Source: Clostridiales bacterium (GTDB lineage: Bacteria; Bacillota; Clostridia; Saccharofermentanales; Saccharofermentanaceae). From it: 15,172 bases of DNA. A program made the translations under genes and the position numbers. This document shows positions 6,866 through 14,057 of the stretch, one piece after another. Position 1 is the stretch's first letter. Every line of letters begins with the position of its first letter. The stretch lies in contig JAFGGR010000150.1 of assembly GCA_016930475.1 (NCBI GenBank), positions 1 through 15,172 on the forward strand. The letters are read 5' to 3'. Below the pieces are notes generated by a model that was given only the letters and a program-made list of their open reading frames with translations, made no database searches and was not told the origin of the DNA.

Positions 6866-8440
6866 GTGAGTACCATAGTAGATTGGTATTTTTTAGCAAT
6901 CGCTGCCACCGTCGGTCTGATTATCGGTGCGCTTGCTGTTGTTTTTTACTATCGCAAAGGATTTTCAGCGCGACAGAAGAAGCTTCAGGAAGAAATTACG
7001 ATATCCGAATCGGAAGCCGAGAAATTAGTCGGAGAAGCGCAGAAGACGGCGGAGAGCAGAAAAAGAGAATTCCTGTTGCAGGCCAAAGAAGAGATTACCA
7101 AGGCGAGGGTCGAGTTAGATCGCGACATTCGCGAAAGGAAATCGGAGCTTGCGAAGGAAAGACACAGAATTGAACAAAAAGAAGAGAACCTGGACAGGAA
7201 ACTGGACACCATCGAGCAAAAAGAAGCGGCGCTTGACATGCGCGTCAGCGATGTAATGTTGATGGAAGAGAAGGCCCGTGATCTGGAAAGAAAGAAAGTC
7301 CTAGAGCTTGAAAGAATTTCGGAATTGACCGTAGAAGATGCGCGAACCCTTGTTCTGGATCAAGCCAGACAAGAATTCAGCCATGATATGGCAGCATTGC
7401 TCAAGCAGATGGAAGAGAAGACCAGAGAAGAAGCGGACCGAAAGGCCAAGGACATTATCGTCAGCTCGATCCAAAGATATGCTTCAGACTATGTGTCTGA
7501 AGTAACCGTTTCCGTTGTGACCCTCCCGAACGATGAAATGAAGGGACGAATCATTGGTCGCGAAGGAAGAAACATTCGCGCGATCGAGACTATTACCGGA
7601 GTGGATCTGATTATCGACGACACGCCGGAAGCCGTTATTCTATCGAGCTTTGACCCTGTTCGCAGGGAAATCGCGCGTATCACCATCGAGAAGTTGATTG
7701 CCGACGGAAGAATCCATCCGGCAAGAATCGAAGAGATGGCACAGAAGGCGAAGAAGGAAGTCGCTCAAACCATCAAACAAGAGGGAGAACGCGCTGCGTT
7801 CGACACGGGGATTATCGGATTGCATCCTGAGATCATCAAGTATCTCGGTAAGCTTCGCTACCGTACCAGTTACGGTCAGAATGTCCTTCAGCACTCCATT
7901 GAGGTTTGCTGGATCACCGGGATGATGGCATCGGAATTGGGACTGGATGTTACACTTGCCAAGCGCTGCGGCCTCCTTCACGATATCGGCAAAGCTGCCG
8001 ATTTTGAAATGGAAGGATCGCATATTGAGTTGGGCGGGGACATCGCCAGAAGGTACAAGGAATCCGACGAAGTGATCAATGCGATCGTTTCGCATCATGG
8101 TGACGTTGAACCGGATACCCCGATCGCTGTTTTGGTCGCGGCCGCCGATGCGGTGTCTGCCGCAAGACCCGGAGCGAGAAGGGAAAACCTGGAGACATAC
8201 ATCAAGAGAATTCAGAAGCTCGAAGAGATCGCGTCCAGTTTCGAAGGCGTTGAGAAATCGTATGCCATTCAAGCCGGTAGAGAGATTCGAGTCATGGTCA
8301 AGCCTGAGTTGGTCAGCGATCCCGAGATGATTTTGAAGGCTCGGGAAATTTGCAAAAAGATCGAGGAAGAACTTGATTATCCGGGTCAGATCAAGGTAAA
8401 TATCATTCGCGAAACACGAGCATCCGACATTGCCAAGTAG
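6866..8440 (+). CDS. rny: Ribonuclease Y
   Basis: RNase Y is the membrane-anchored endoribonuclease that starts mRNA decay in many Firmicutes. The protein shows an N-terminal membrane segment (about residues 7-29), a long charged coiled coil (about 35-190), a KH domain with GRIIGREGR at 227-235, and an HD domain with LLHDIGKA (H372, D373), SHHGD and VAAADAVSAARPGARRE. It ends in IKVNIIRETRASDIAK, as in B. subtilis. The 524 aa length fits the family. The start is uncertain: GTG at 6866 is used here and TTG at 6860 is possible. The strong Shine-Dalgarno-like GGGGGTGAG (6862-6870) lies just before an ATA at 6875 and overlaps the GTG. The frame upstream of 6860 overlaps promoter sequence. A terminator follows directly, so it looks monocistronic. 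Confidence 0.95.
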   Translation: MSTIVDWYFLAIAATVGLIIGALAVVFYYRKGFSARQKKLQEEITISESEAEKLVGEAQKTAESRKREFLLQAKEEITKARVELDRDIRERKSELAKERHRIEQKEENLDRKLDTIEQKEAALDMRVSDVMLMEEKARDLERKKVLELERISELTVEDARTLVLDQARQEFSHDMAALLKQMEEKTREEADRKAKDIIVSSIQRYASDYVSEVTVSVVTLPNDEMKGRIIGREGRNIRAIETITGVDLIIDDTPEAVILSSFDPVRREIARITIEKLIADGRIHPARIEEMAQKAKKEVAQTIKQEGERAAFDTGIIGLHPEIIKYLGKLRYRTSYGQNVLQHSIEVCWITGMMASELGLDVTLAKRCGLLHDIGKAADFEMEGSHIELGGDIARRYKESDEVINAIVSHHGDVEPDTPIAVLVAAADAVSAARPGARRENLETYIKRIQKLEEIASSFEGVEKSYAIQAGREIRVMVKPELVSDPEMILKAREICKKIEEELDYPGQIKVNIIRETRASDIAK

Positions 8441-8458
8441 ATTTTGCACGATCAAATC

Positions 8459-8498
8459 AATAAGTCCCGGTCCGATCGGACCGGGACTTATTTCTTTT
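8459..8498 (+). terminator. Rho-independent terminator of rny
   Basis: A perfect palindrome has left arm AATAAGTCCCGGTCC (8459-8473), centre GATC and right arm GGACCGGGACTTATT (8478-8492), followed by a T-rich run to 8498. It starts about 18 bases after the rny stop. The stem is GC-rich at its top and ends in A/T pairs. It separates rny from ymdB, so ymdB needs its own promoter. Confidence 0.92.
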
Positions 8499-8530
8499 CG
8501 GACTCAAAATGTAAGCATATCAGTGATTTA

Positions 8531-8539
8531 TGGTAAAAT
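8531..8539 (+). promoter_or_regulatory. Extended -10 promoter element of the ymdB-lspA-rluD unit
   Basis: TGG followed by TAAAAT gives an extended -10 (five of six consensus bases), with a poor -35 around 8511-8517. Transcription would begin near 8546, after the rny terminator and before the GGAGGG ribosome binding site at 8555-8560. The placement fits a short-leader promoter. Confidence 0.5.
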
Positions 8540-8567
8540 GAATCGATTATTATCGGAGGGTCGTGAA

Positions 8568-9362
8568 TTGATCGTTTTTTTCATCGGTGATATAGTCGGC
8601 CAGCCGGGTCGGAGAATCATGAAAGATCGTTTGGGCGAATTGAAGCGTCGTTACAAAGCCGATGTCTGTATTGCGAACGCGGAAAATGCGGCTGCCGGTT
8701 TTGGAATTACCGCGAGCATCGCAAAGGACATATTCGCCTCCGGAGCGGATTATATAACCATGGGGAATCACACATTTGCCCGAACGGACTTCTTAACGAA
8801 CGCACCGACCGAATCGAGGATCGTTAGACCGGCGAATGTATCCTCCGAGTGGCCGGGTTTCGATTATGCCTGCTTCGATGGGAAAGAGAAAGGAAATCTA
8901 TTGATCATCAATCTTTTGGGAAGAGTCGGGATGGATCCGTGTGATTCTCCGTATCGCTGTGCGGATGCTCTCCTTGAACGCTACAAGAAATCTCTCGGCA
9001 CATCGATGGTGCTCGTTGATTTTCACGCCGAGGCCACGTCAGAGAAAGTCGCGATGGGATTCTATTTGGACGGAAGGGTATCGCTTGTTCTGGGGACCCA
9101 TACCCACGTGCAGACCGCAGATGAGAAGATTCTGGAACGCGGAACAGGCCATATTTCCGACGTGGGTATGACCGGAGCGATCAACAGTGTTCTCGGGATG
9201 GATGTGGACGCATCATTGCGTCGCTTAGTCGACTGCCTTCCAACGAAATATCAGACCGCGGAAGGCCCCTCAATGATTAATGCCGTTGTGGCAGAGTTGG
9301 ATCCTGTTTCGGGAAAATGCCTTCGAATCGAACGAATTTGCGAAAAGGAGTCGTCGATATGA
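8568..9362 (+). CDS. ymdB: YmdB-family metallophosphoesterase (TIGR00282)
   Basis: YmdB is a dinuclear-metal phosphodiesterase; the B. subtilis protein hydrolyses cyclic nucleotides and affects biofilm versus motility decisions. The start is TTG at 8568, preceded by GGAGGG at 8555-8560 with a 7-base gap. This gives MIVFFIGDIVGQPGR, the family N-terminus, and 264 aa, the B. subtilis length. Metal ligands are visible: D8, E39 in NAENAAAGFG, N67 and H68 in MGNHTF, H153 in DFHAEATSEK, and H178 and H180 in GTHTHVQT. E39 and N67 fall at the same numbers as in B. subtilis. The frame continues upstream to 8430, but that stretch covers the rny terminator and promoter. It overlaps lspA by ATGA. RNase Y and YmdB are neighbours in many Firmicutes, although a terminator lies between them here. 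Confidence 0.94.
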   Translation: MIVFFIGDIVGQPGRRIMKDRLGELKRRYKADVCIANAENAAAGFGITASIAKDIFASGADYITMGNHTFARTDFLTNAPTESRIVRPANVSSEWPGFDYACFDGKEKGNLLIINLLGRVGMDPCDSPYRCADALLERYKKSLGTSMVLVDFHAEATSEKVAMGFYLDGRVSLVLGTHTHVQTADEKILERGTGHISDVGMTGAINSVLGMDVDASLRRLVDCLPTKYQTAEGPSMINAVVAELDPVSGKCLRIERICEKESSI

Positions 9363-9937
9363 AATTGAAGGGAAGAGGAATGATCTATTTTCTGATCGCC
9401 GCTCTGGTCATTATCGATCAGGTCGTTAAAATCATTATCGTGCGAAACGTAGATCTTCATGAGAAAATCCCTGTGATTGCGAACTTTTTTTCGATTACTT
9501 ACGTCAGGAATACAGGCGGAGCATTCAGTTTTCTGGCCGAAAAAAGTTGGGGGATCTATTTTCTCGCATCCATGTCCCTGGTCATATCCGTGGTTCTTTT
9601 AGTAGTCATTTATCGCCTCAAGGGCAAGGAGATGTATTGGGTACGGTTGGCGACGGCCGTCCTTGCGGGAGGTTCGATCGGCAATATGATCGACCGTTAT
9701 TTTCGTCGATCGGTCGTTGATTTTCTTATGTTTGATTTCGGCAAATATACATTTCCGGTTTTTAATGTTGCCGATATGTGTATTGTTGTCGGTTCATTTG
9801 CCCTCGCAATCTTCCTGCTTTTCGACAAGCGGTTCATGAAGCCGGAAATTGAGGATCCCGTAGTTCCGGATGAAGATGAAGAATCGACCGTCCGATCCTC
9901 GGATGAATCATCGGATTTCAAATCCACTGGAGAATAA
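9359..9937 (+). CDS. lspA: Lipoprotein signal peptidase (signal peptidase II)
   Basis: LspA is the inner-membrane aspartyl protease that removes signal peptides from diacylglyceryl-modified prolipoproteins. The ATG at 9359 has AAAAGGAG at 9343-9350 and overlaps the ymdB stop by four bases. Four membrane segments lie near residues 8-28, 63-83, 93-110 and 139-155. Family motifs are NTGGAFS (51-57), GNMIDR (108-113), VVDF with catalytic D121, and FNVAD with catalytic D139. At 192 aa it is longer than usual because of a C-terminal tail of about 37 residues (156-192), rich in Asp, Glu and Ser and likely cytoplasmic. It is followed with no gap by rluD, a common neighbour in Firmicutes. Confidence 0.95.
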   Translation: MKLKGRGMIYFLIAALVIIDQVVKIIIVRNVDLHEKIPVIANFFSITYVRNTGGAFSFLAEKSWGIYFLASMSLVISVVLLVVIYRLKGKEMYWVRLATAVLAGGSIGNMIDRYFRRSVVDFLMFDFGKYTFPVFNVADMCIVVGSFALAIFLLFDKRFMKPEIEDPVVPDEDEESTVRSSDESSDFKSTGE

Positions 9938-10867
9938 ATGGAGTATTACTTTATTTTTGACGCAGAGCCCATAAGGCTCGATCAATATCTTTCAAAAACC
10001 TTGCCGGAAACTTCAAGGACCCAAGCGGTCAATTTGATCGAGTCCGGGGCTGTTATGGTGAACGGAAAACTCGTCAAGTCTTCGTTCAAACTTTCGAAAG
10101 GTGCTGAAATTTCCGTCAACGTGCCGGAGCCGGTATTGTCCGATATCGAACCGGAAAACATTCCGCTCGTTATTGCTTATGAAGACTCTGATCTGTTAGT
10201 GATCAACAAGCCGCAAGGAATGGTCGTTCATCCGGCTCCGGGACATTATTCGGGCACCCTGGTCAACGCGCTGATGTATTACTGTCAGGACAGTCTTTCC
10301 GATATCAACGGAACGATCCGGCCCGGGATCATTCATCGGATCGACAAGGATACATCCGGCCTTCTTATTGTCGTGAAAAACAACCGAACCCATGCACAAA
10401 TGGCCCGTCAGATCGCGGATCACGACGTGATCCGAACCTACCGTTGCTGCGTACACGGGTCTGTTGATTCGGATAAGGGTACGATCGATGCGCCGATCGG
10501 CCGGTCGAACGCGGACAGAAAGAAAATGGCGGTGAAGGGGTCCGGGAAACCGGCAGTCACTCATTTTGAGGTTCTTCAGAGGTTTTCTCAGGCGACGGAT
10601 CTTTCTGTCGTACTGGAGACAGGAAGAACACATCAAATTCGTGCGCACATGGCCTTCATCGGTCATCCCGCGATCGGAGATCCGGTATATTCCGGGAAAA
10701 AGCCGACGTATGGATTGATCGGACAAGCGCTTCACAGCAAATCACTAAGCTTTGTTCACCCCGGCACCGGACAGATGATCTTCGTAGACTCCGATTTGCC
10801 CGAGTATTATCAATCTTTGATCATCCGGTTGTCGTCCGAAGACCGGCCGGAGAACAACGAAATGTGA
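9938..10867 (+). CDS. rluD: RluA-family pseudouridine synthase, RluD/YlyB-like
   Basis: This is an rRNA pseudouridine synthase. The position beside lspA matches B. subtilis ylyB and clostridial rluD; in E. coli, RluD modifies helix 69 of 23S rRNA. It has 309 aa: an S4 RNA-binding domain (about residues 13-60, RLDQYLSK to KGAEISV) and a catalytic domain with HRIDKDTSG (133-141; catalytic D136), KPQGMVVHPAPGH, LETGRTHQIRAHM and GHPAIGDPVY. The ATG follows the lspA stop directly, with GGAG at 9929-9932 inside the end of lspA, so translation is probably coupled. The assignment to RluD rather than another RluA paralogue rests on the S4 domain, motif form and context. It closes the ymdB-lspA-rluD unit; no clear terminator follows. 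Confidence 0.93.
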   Translation: MEYYFIFDAEPIRLDQYLSKTLPETSRTQAVNLIESGAVMVNGKLVKSSFKLSKGAEISVNVPEPVLSDIEPENIPLVIAYEDSDLLVINKPQGMVVHPAPGHYSGTLVNALMYYCQDSLSDINGTIRPGIIHRIDKDTSGLLIVVKNNRTHAQMARQIADHDVIRTYRCCVHGSVDSDKGTIDAPIGRSNADRKKMAVKGSGKPAVTHFEVLQRFSQATDLSVVLETGRTHQIRAHMAFIGHPAIGDPVYSGKKPTYGLIGQALHSKSLSFVHPGTGQMIFVDSDLPEYYQSLIIRLSSEDRPENNEM

Positions 10868-10908
10868 ATGATGATGCTTTTCGGAAATCCGTCAATACAA
10901 GTCACTTA

Positions 10909-10917
10909 TGATATACT
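10909..10917 (+). promoter_or_regulatory. Extended -10 promoter element before phoH
   Basis: TGA followed by TATACT forms an extended -10 with five of six consensus bases. The -35 at about 10889-10894 matches only three of six. Transcription would start near 10924, giving a leader of about 73 bases before phoH. Confidence 0.55.
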
Positions 10918-10945
10918 TTTATCAGATTAAGTATGTTTGGCGAGC

Positions 10946-10995
10946 GAGGGATGGAATTGTTCTTTCATCGCTCCACACGACTGAAAGGTACAGTC
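10946..10995 (+). promoter_or_regulatory. Structured leader of phoH: two hairpins, the second with the ribosome binding site in its loop
   Basis: The first hairpin pairs GAGGGATGGAA (10946-10956) with TTTCATCGCTC (10963-10973) around a 6-base loop, with one G-G mismatch and one G-U pair. No T-run follows, so it is not a terminator. The second pairs GACTG (10979-10983) with CAGTC (10991-10995) around a 7-base loop that contains the AAAGG ribosome binding site (10984-10988), ending one base before the ATG. The pairings are seen directly; any regulatory role is inference. Confidence 0.45.
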
Positions 10996-10996
10996 A

Positions 10997-11986
10997 ATGA
11001 CCGAATCAAGACCTCAGATTTCAGAAAGAATCGGTACCCAGGAGCTTCATTCGGTCATCTCGGTGGACCATGCCGCCTTGAGTAGCTTGGAAGAGATCCT
11101 TGCAGTCGACATTCATACCGATCAGAATGCGATGGTCGTAAGCGGAGATCCGGATAATATTGCCTTCGCCAAGGAGATCATAACATCCATTGACGAGGCC
11201 TTTTCAGATATCGATCATTTGGATTCGCATGCGATCCGATATCTTGCAGGATTAAGAAGCGCATCCGCGATCCGTGAGTTTGCCGCAAACTATGCTCAAG
11301 CCGTTTACGTCACTCCAAAGGGCTATTCGGTCCGCTGTAAAACGATTGGGCAAAAGCTCTATATGGACGCGATTCGGAAGCATGAAGTGGTTTTATGCGT
11401 CGGTCCGGCAGGCTCCGGCAAGACCTACTTGGGGGTTGCAGCGGCCGTCATGGCTTTTCAAAAGAAAGAAGTTTCACGCATCGTCCTGACCCGACCCGCA
11501 GTAGAAGCCGGAGAACGTCTCGGTTTTTTGCCCGGTGATCTTCAGGAGAAGGTCGACCCCTACATGAGACCGATATACGACGCTCTAAAGGACCTTCTTG
11601 GCATCGAAGCTTATCAACGTTATTCTGAAAAGGGACTGATCGAGGTGTCACCTTTGGCGTTCATGCGCGGACGCACCCTTGATGATTCGTTTATTCTTCT
11701 TGATGAGGCGCAGAATACCACCGTTGATCAGATGATCATGTTCTTGACGCGGATCGGTATGAATTCCAAGGCTTGCGTTTGCGGAGACATTACACAGATC
11801 GATCTGCCGCTCGGCGTAAAGAATGGTTTATCCGACGCGATAAATGTTTTAAGCGATGTTGAGGGGATCGCTTCGGTCCAATTAACGAGCTCGGATATCG
11901 TTCGCAATCCGATCGTTCAGAAAATCGTGCGCGCGTATCACCGGGATCGGGCGGAGAGAAAGGAGAACGGGCATGACAGAGATTAG
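10997..11986 (+). CDS. phoH: PhoH-like ATPase (PhoL/YbeZ family)
   Basis: PhoH-like proteins are cytosolic P-loop ATPases linked to RNA metabolism and ribosome assembly; the YbeZ branch is typically encoded next to ybeY. This one has 329 aa. A KH-like N-terminal region (about 15-70) precedes the ATPase core with Walker A GPAGSGKT at 136-143, TRPAVEAGERLGFLPGD, PLAFMRGRTLDDSF, Walker B ILLDEAQN (D236, E237), and QIDLP followed by GL. AAAGG at 10984-10988 is the ribosome binding site. It overlaps yqfF by 14 bases. The yqfC and yqfD genes that precede phoH in spore-forming Firmicutes are not here; rluD is upstream instead. Biochemical activity in this branch is not firmly settled. Confidence 0.94.
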   Translation: MTESRPQISERIGTQELHSVISVDHAALSSLEEILAVDIHTDQNAMVVSGDPDNIAFAKEIITSIDEAFSDIDHLDSHAIRYLAGLRSASAIREFAANYAQAVYVTPKGYSVRCKTIGQKLYMDAIRKHEVVLCVGPAGSGKTYLGVAAAVMAFQKKEVSRIVLTRPAVEAGERLGFLPGDLQEKVDPYMRPIYDALKDLLGIEAYQRYSEKGLIEVSPLAFMRGRTLDDSFILLDEAQNTTVDQMIMFLTRIGMNSKACVCGDITQIDLPLGVKNGLSDAINVLSDVEGIASVQLTSSDIVRNPIVQKIVRAYHRDRAERKENGHDRD

Positions 11987-14057
11987 CAAAACAACCAAAA
12001 TCATTCGCGTGATCCTGATCATTCTGTGTGTTCCTGCGATCATCGCACTTGTCTATTTGGGCGCTATTCCTCAACGATATACGCTCTCCGTCGGTTCGGT
12101 CAGTAACGTGGACATCAATGCATCCCGATCGGTCATCGATACCTTTGAAACCGACAAGAAAGCGTTAATTGCGTTTGAGTCCGTTCAGGGAATCTATGTT
12201 CGATCGGACGACTTGTCGGAAGAATCGATCGACCGCGTATACCGCCTCTTCAATCTCTGCAGTGAACTCAGAGACAATAATCAAAGAGAAGACGGAACAT
12301 ATATCGATTCATACCGTTCACTCAGCAACCAGTTAAAGACCCAGGTCCGTGATACTTTTGCGATCGAATTTACCGACGATGAAGCGTTCCAGTTGGTAAC
12401 GGCGACCCCGGAGCTTTACGCTGAGATTCAAATCAGCGCGACCACCTTTTCGAAGACCATTATGGCCGAGAATGTTGATGATGAGGCTCTTCGTGTATTG
12501 ATCGAACAGAAAACGGCCCTCATTGCAGGCTCGGATGATGCATACTATGTTTCGATCCGTGATATGGTTCGTTCGATATTATCCCAATTGCTGATGCCGA
12601 ACATTGAACTGGACGAAGCGGCGACCGAAGCCGCCAGAGATTCAGCGTTCCGGTCAGCTATGAATAATCCGGTGATGATCGAAAAGGGATACCGTATCAT
12701 CAGTGTTGGCGAGGTGGTTACCGAACAAGATTACAGTATTCTTAAAGATTTGAATCTTTTGAGTTCTGAAGGTTTCGACTATTCTTTACTGATCGGAATA
12801 TCCTTATACATGTTGGTTATCCTGTCGGCGCTCGCACTTTATCTGACACAAAGCAAATCCGGGATCATGTCGAATCCTAAAGACCTGATCGCGATTACGA
12901 TATCCTTTCTGATTCCGGTCATATCCGCAGTCTATCTGAATGATTTATCCCCGTTGATTTCGACGGTCTATTTCACCGCCGTTATCGCCGCATCCTATCT
13001 GGGCATTCAGGCGGGCATCGTTCTGGGAATTATCCAGATCCTGATGATAGCGCCGATGAGCCGATTTGACGTCGAGTTTATTTTCGTATCGATCATCGGT
13101 GTATTTATCTGCGCCGTTTTCGCGGGCCGAAAGAACCGTAAATTTAACTCTGCTTCGCTGATATTGTTTACATCATTTTCCTGTTTCGCGGCCTCCGTCG
13201 CTTATAATGTTGTGATCAAATCTTCTCGGTCCGTCATGTTTGCCGCTGCGCTGTGGGCAGTCATTTCCGCAACGGTTTCGGTGGTCGCGGCAATCGGATC
13301 CATGCCGATTTTCGAGCTGATATCCAATACTGTTTCTCCGGTGCGTCTGATCGATTTGTCTCAACCCGGACACCCGATTTTAAAAAGGCTGTTTCTCGAA
13401 GCGCCGGGAACATCACAGCACAGCATGATGGTCGCCAATCTCGCTGATTCGGCTGCGGACGCGATCGGAGCCGATGCCCTTCTGGCGAAAGTCGGAGCCT
13501 ATTATCACGATATCGGAAAGCTTGAAAATCCCTCATTCTTTACCGAAAATCAGCAAGAAGGCTATAACCCCCATAACGATCTCCCGCCTGAGGAGAGTAT
13601 CGCGATCATTACCGCTCATCCCGAGCAGGGTGCAAGGCTTGCGAGAAAAAATCGTTTGCCAAACAGCATTATCAAAATTATCCAGGAACATCACGGCACG
13701 ACTTGCCAAATCTACTTCTATCACAAAGCAAAATCCATGGCTGCGAGCAAGGGATTGCCGGAACCGTTGATCAATGATTTTCGGTATAAAGGAGGGATCC
13801 CGTCTTCGAAAGAATCCGCGGTGGTGATGTTGGCGGATACTTGCGAGGCCGCTCTCCGATCGACCGGGATCACGAATCTGGACGATGCCGAAGACTTGTT
13901 CCGAAAGTTATTCAAGCAAAAAATCGAACAGGATCAACTGAACTATTCCGGCCTTTCCCTCAACGAACTTGAAACGATACTGAGGGCTTTTCTCCAAGTG
14001 TACGCAGGATTCTTCCATGAAAGGGTGAAATATCCGGATGATAGTACTATTCGTTAA
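11973..14057 (+). CDS. yqfF: 7TMR-HDED / HD-domain membrane phosphodiesterase (YqfF, PgpH-like)
   Basis: Members such as Listeria PgpH hydrolyse the second messenger c-di-AMP. The protein has 694 aa, near the family length. An N-terminal membrane anchor (about residues 9-31) is followed by an extracytoplasmic 7TMR-HDED domain (about 35-265), a multi-pass membrane region (about 268-450), and a cytoplasmic HD domain. The HD domain shows H483 in QHSMMVA, H512-D513 in YYHDIGK, H549 in HPEQG and H573-H574 in EHHG, all expected metal ligands. AGAAAGGAGA at 11957-11966 is a strong ribosome binding site inside the end of phoH. It overlaps the following ybeY-era gene by 20 bases. phoH-yqfF-ybeY is the usual Firmicutes order; c-di-AMP hydrolysis is inferred from family. 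Confidence 0.94.
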   Translation: MTEISKTTKIIRVILIILCVPAIIALVYLGAIPQRYTLSVGSVSNVDINASRSVIDTFETDKKALIAFESVQGIYVRSDDLSEESIDRVYRLFNLCSELRDNNQREDGTYIDSYRSLSNQLKTQVRDTFAIEFTDDEAFQLVTATPELYAEIQISATTFSKTIMAENVDDEALRVLIEQKTALIAGSDDAYYVSIRDMVRSILSQLLMPNIELDEAATEAARDSAFRSAMNNPVMIEKGYRIISVGEVVTEQDYSILKDLNLLSSEGFDYSLLIGISLYMLVILSALALYLTQSKSGIMSNPKDLIAITISFLIPVISAVYLNDLSPLISTVYFTAVIAASYLGIQAGIVLGIIQILMIAPMSRFDVEFIFVSIIGVFICAVFAGRKNRKFNSASLILFTSFSCFAASVAYNVVIKSSRSVMFAAALWAVISATVSVVAAIGSMPIFELISNTVSPVRLIDLSQPGHPILKRLFLEAPGTSQHSMMVANLADSAADAIGADALLAKVGAYYHDIGKLENPSFFTENQQEGYNPHNDLPPEESIAIITAHPEQGARLARKNRLPNSIIKIIQEHHGTTCQIYFYHKAKSMAASKGLPEPLINDFRYKGGIPSSKESAVVMLADTCEAALRSTGITNLDDAEDLFRKLFKQKIEQDQLNYSGLSLNELETILRAFLQVYAGFFHERVKYPDDSTIR

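Noticed and set aside
7640..8455. Long minus-strand open frame (271 codons) opposite rny
   Set aside because: It lies entirely over the conserved KH and HD regions of RNase Y, shows no family motif, and has no ribosome binding site I trust.
8430..8567. N-terminal extension of the ymdB frame from TTG 8430 or ATG 8538
   Set aside because: It spans the rny end, the terminator hairpin and the ymdB promoter. The TTG at 8568 has the GGAGGG site and gives the family N-terminus.
9317..9358. N-terminal extension of the lspA frame
   Set aside because: AAAAGGAG at 9343-9350 sits inside the extension and points to ATG 9359, which also gives the usual short cytoplasmic start before the first membrane segment.
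10946..10973. Hairpin after rluD as a rho-independent terminator
   Set aside because: No T-run follows the stem, and it lies after the predicted phoH promoter, so it is better read as a leader structure.
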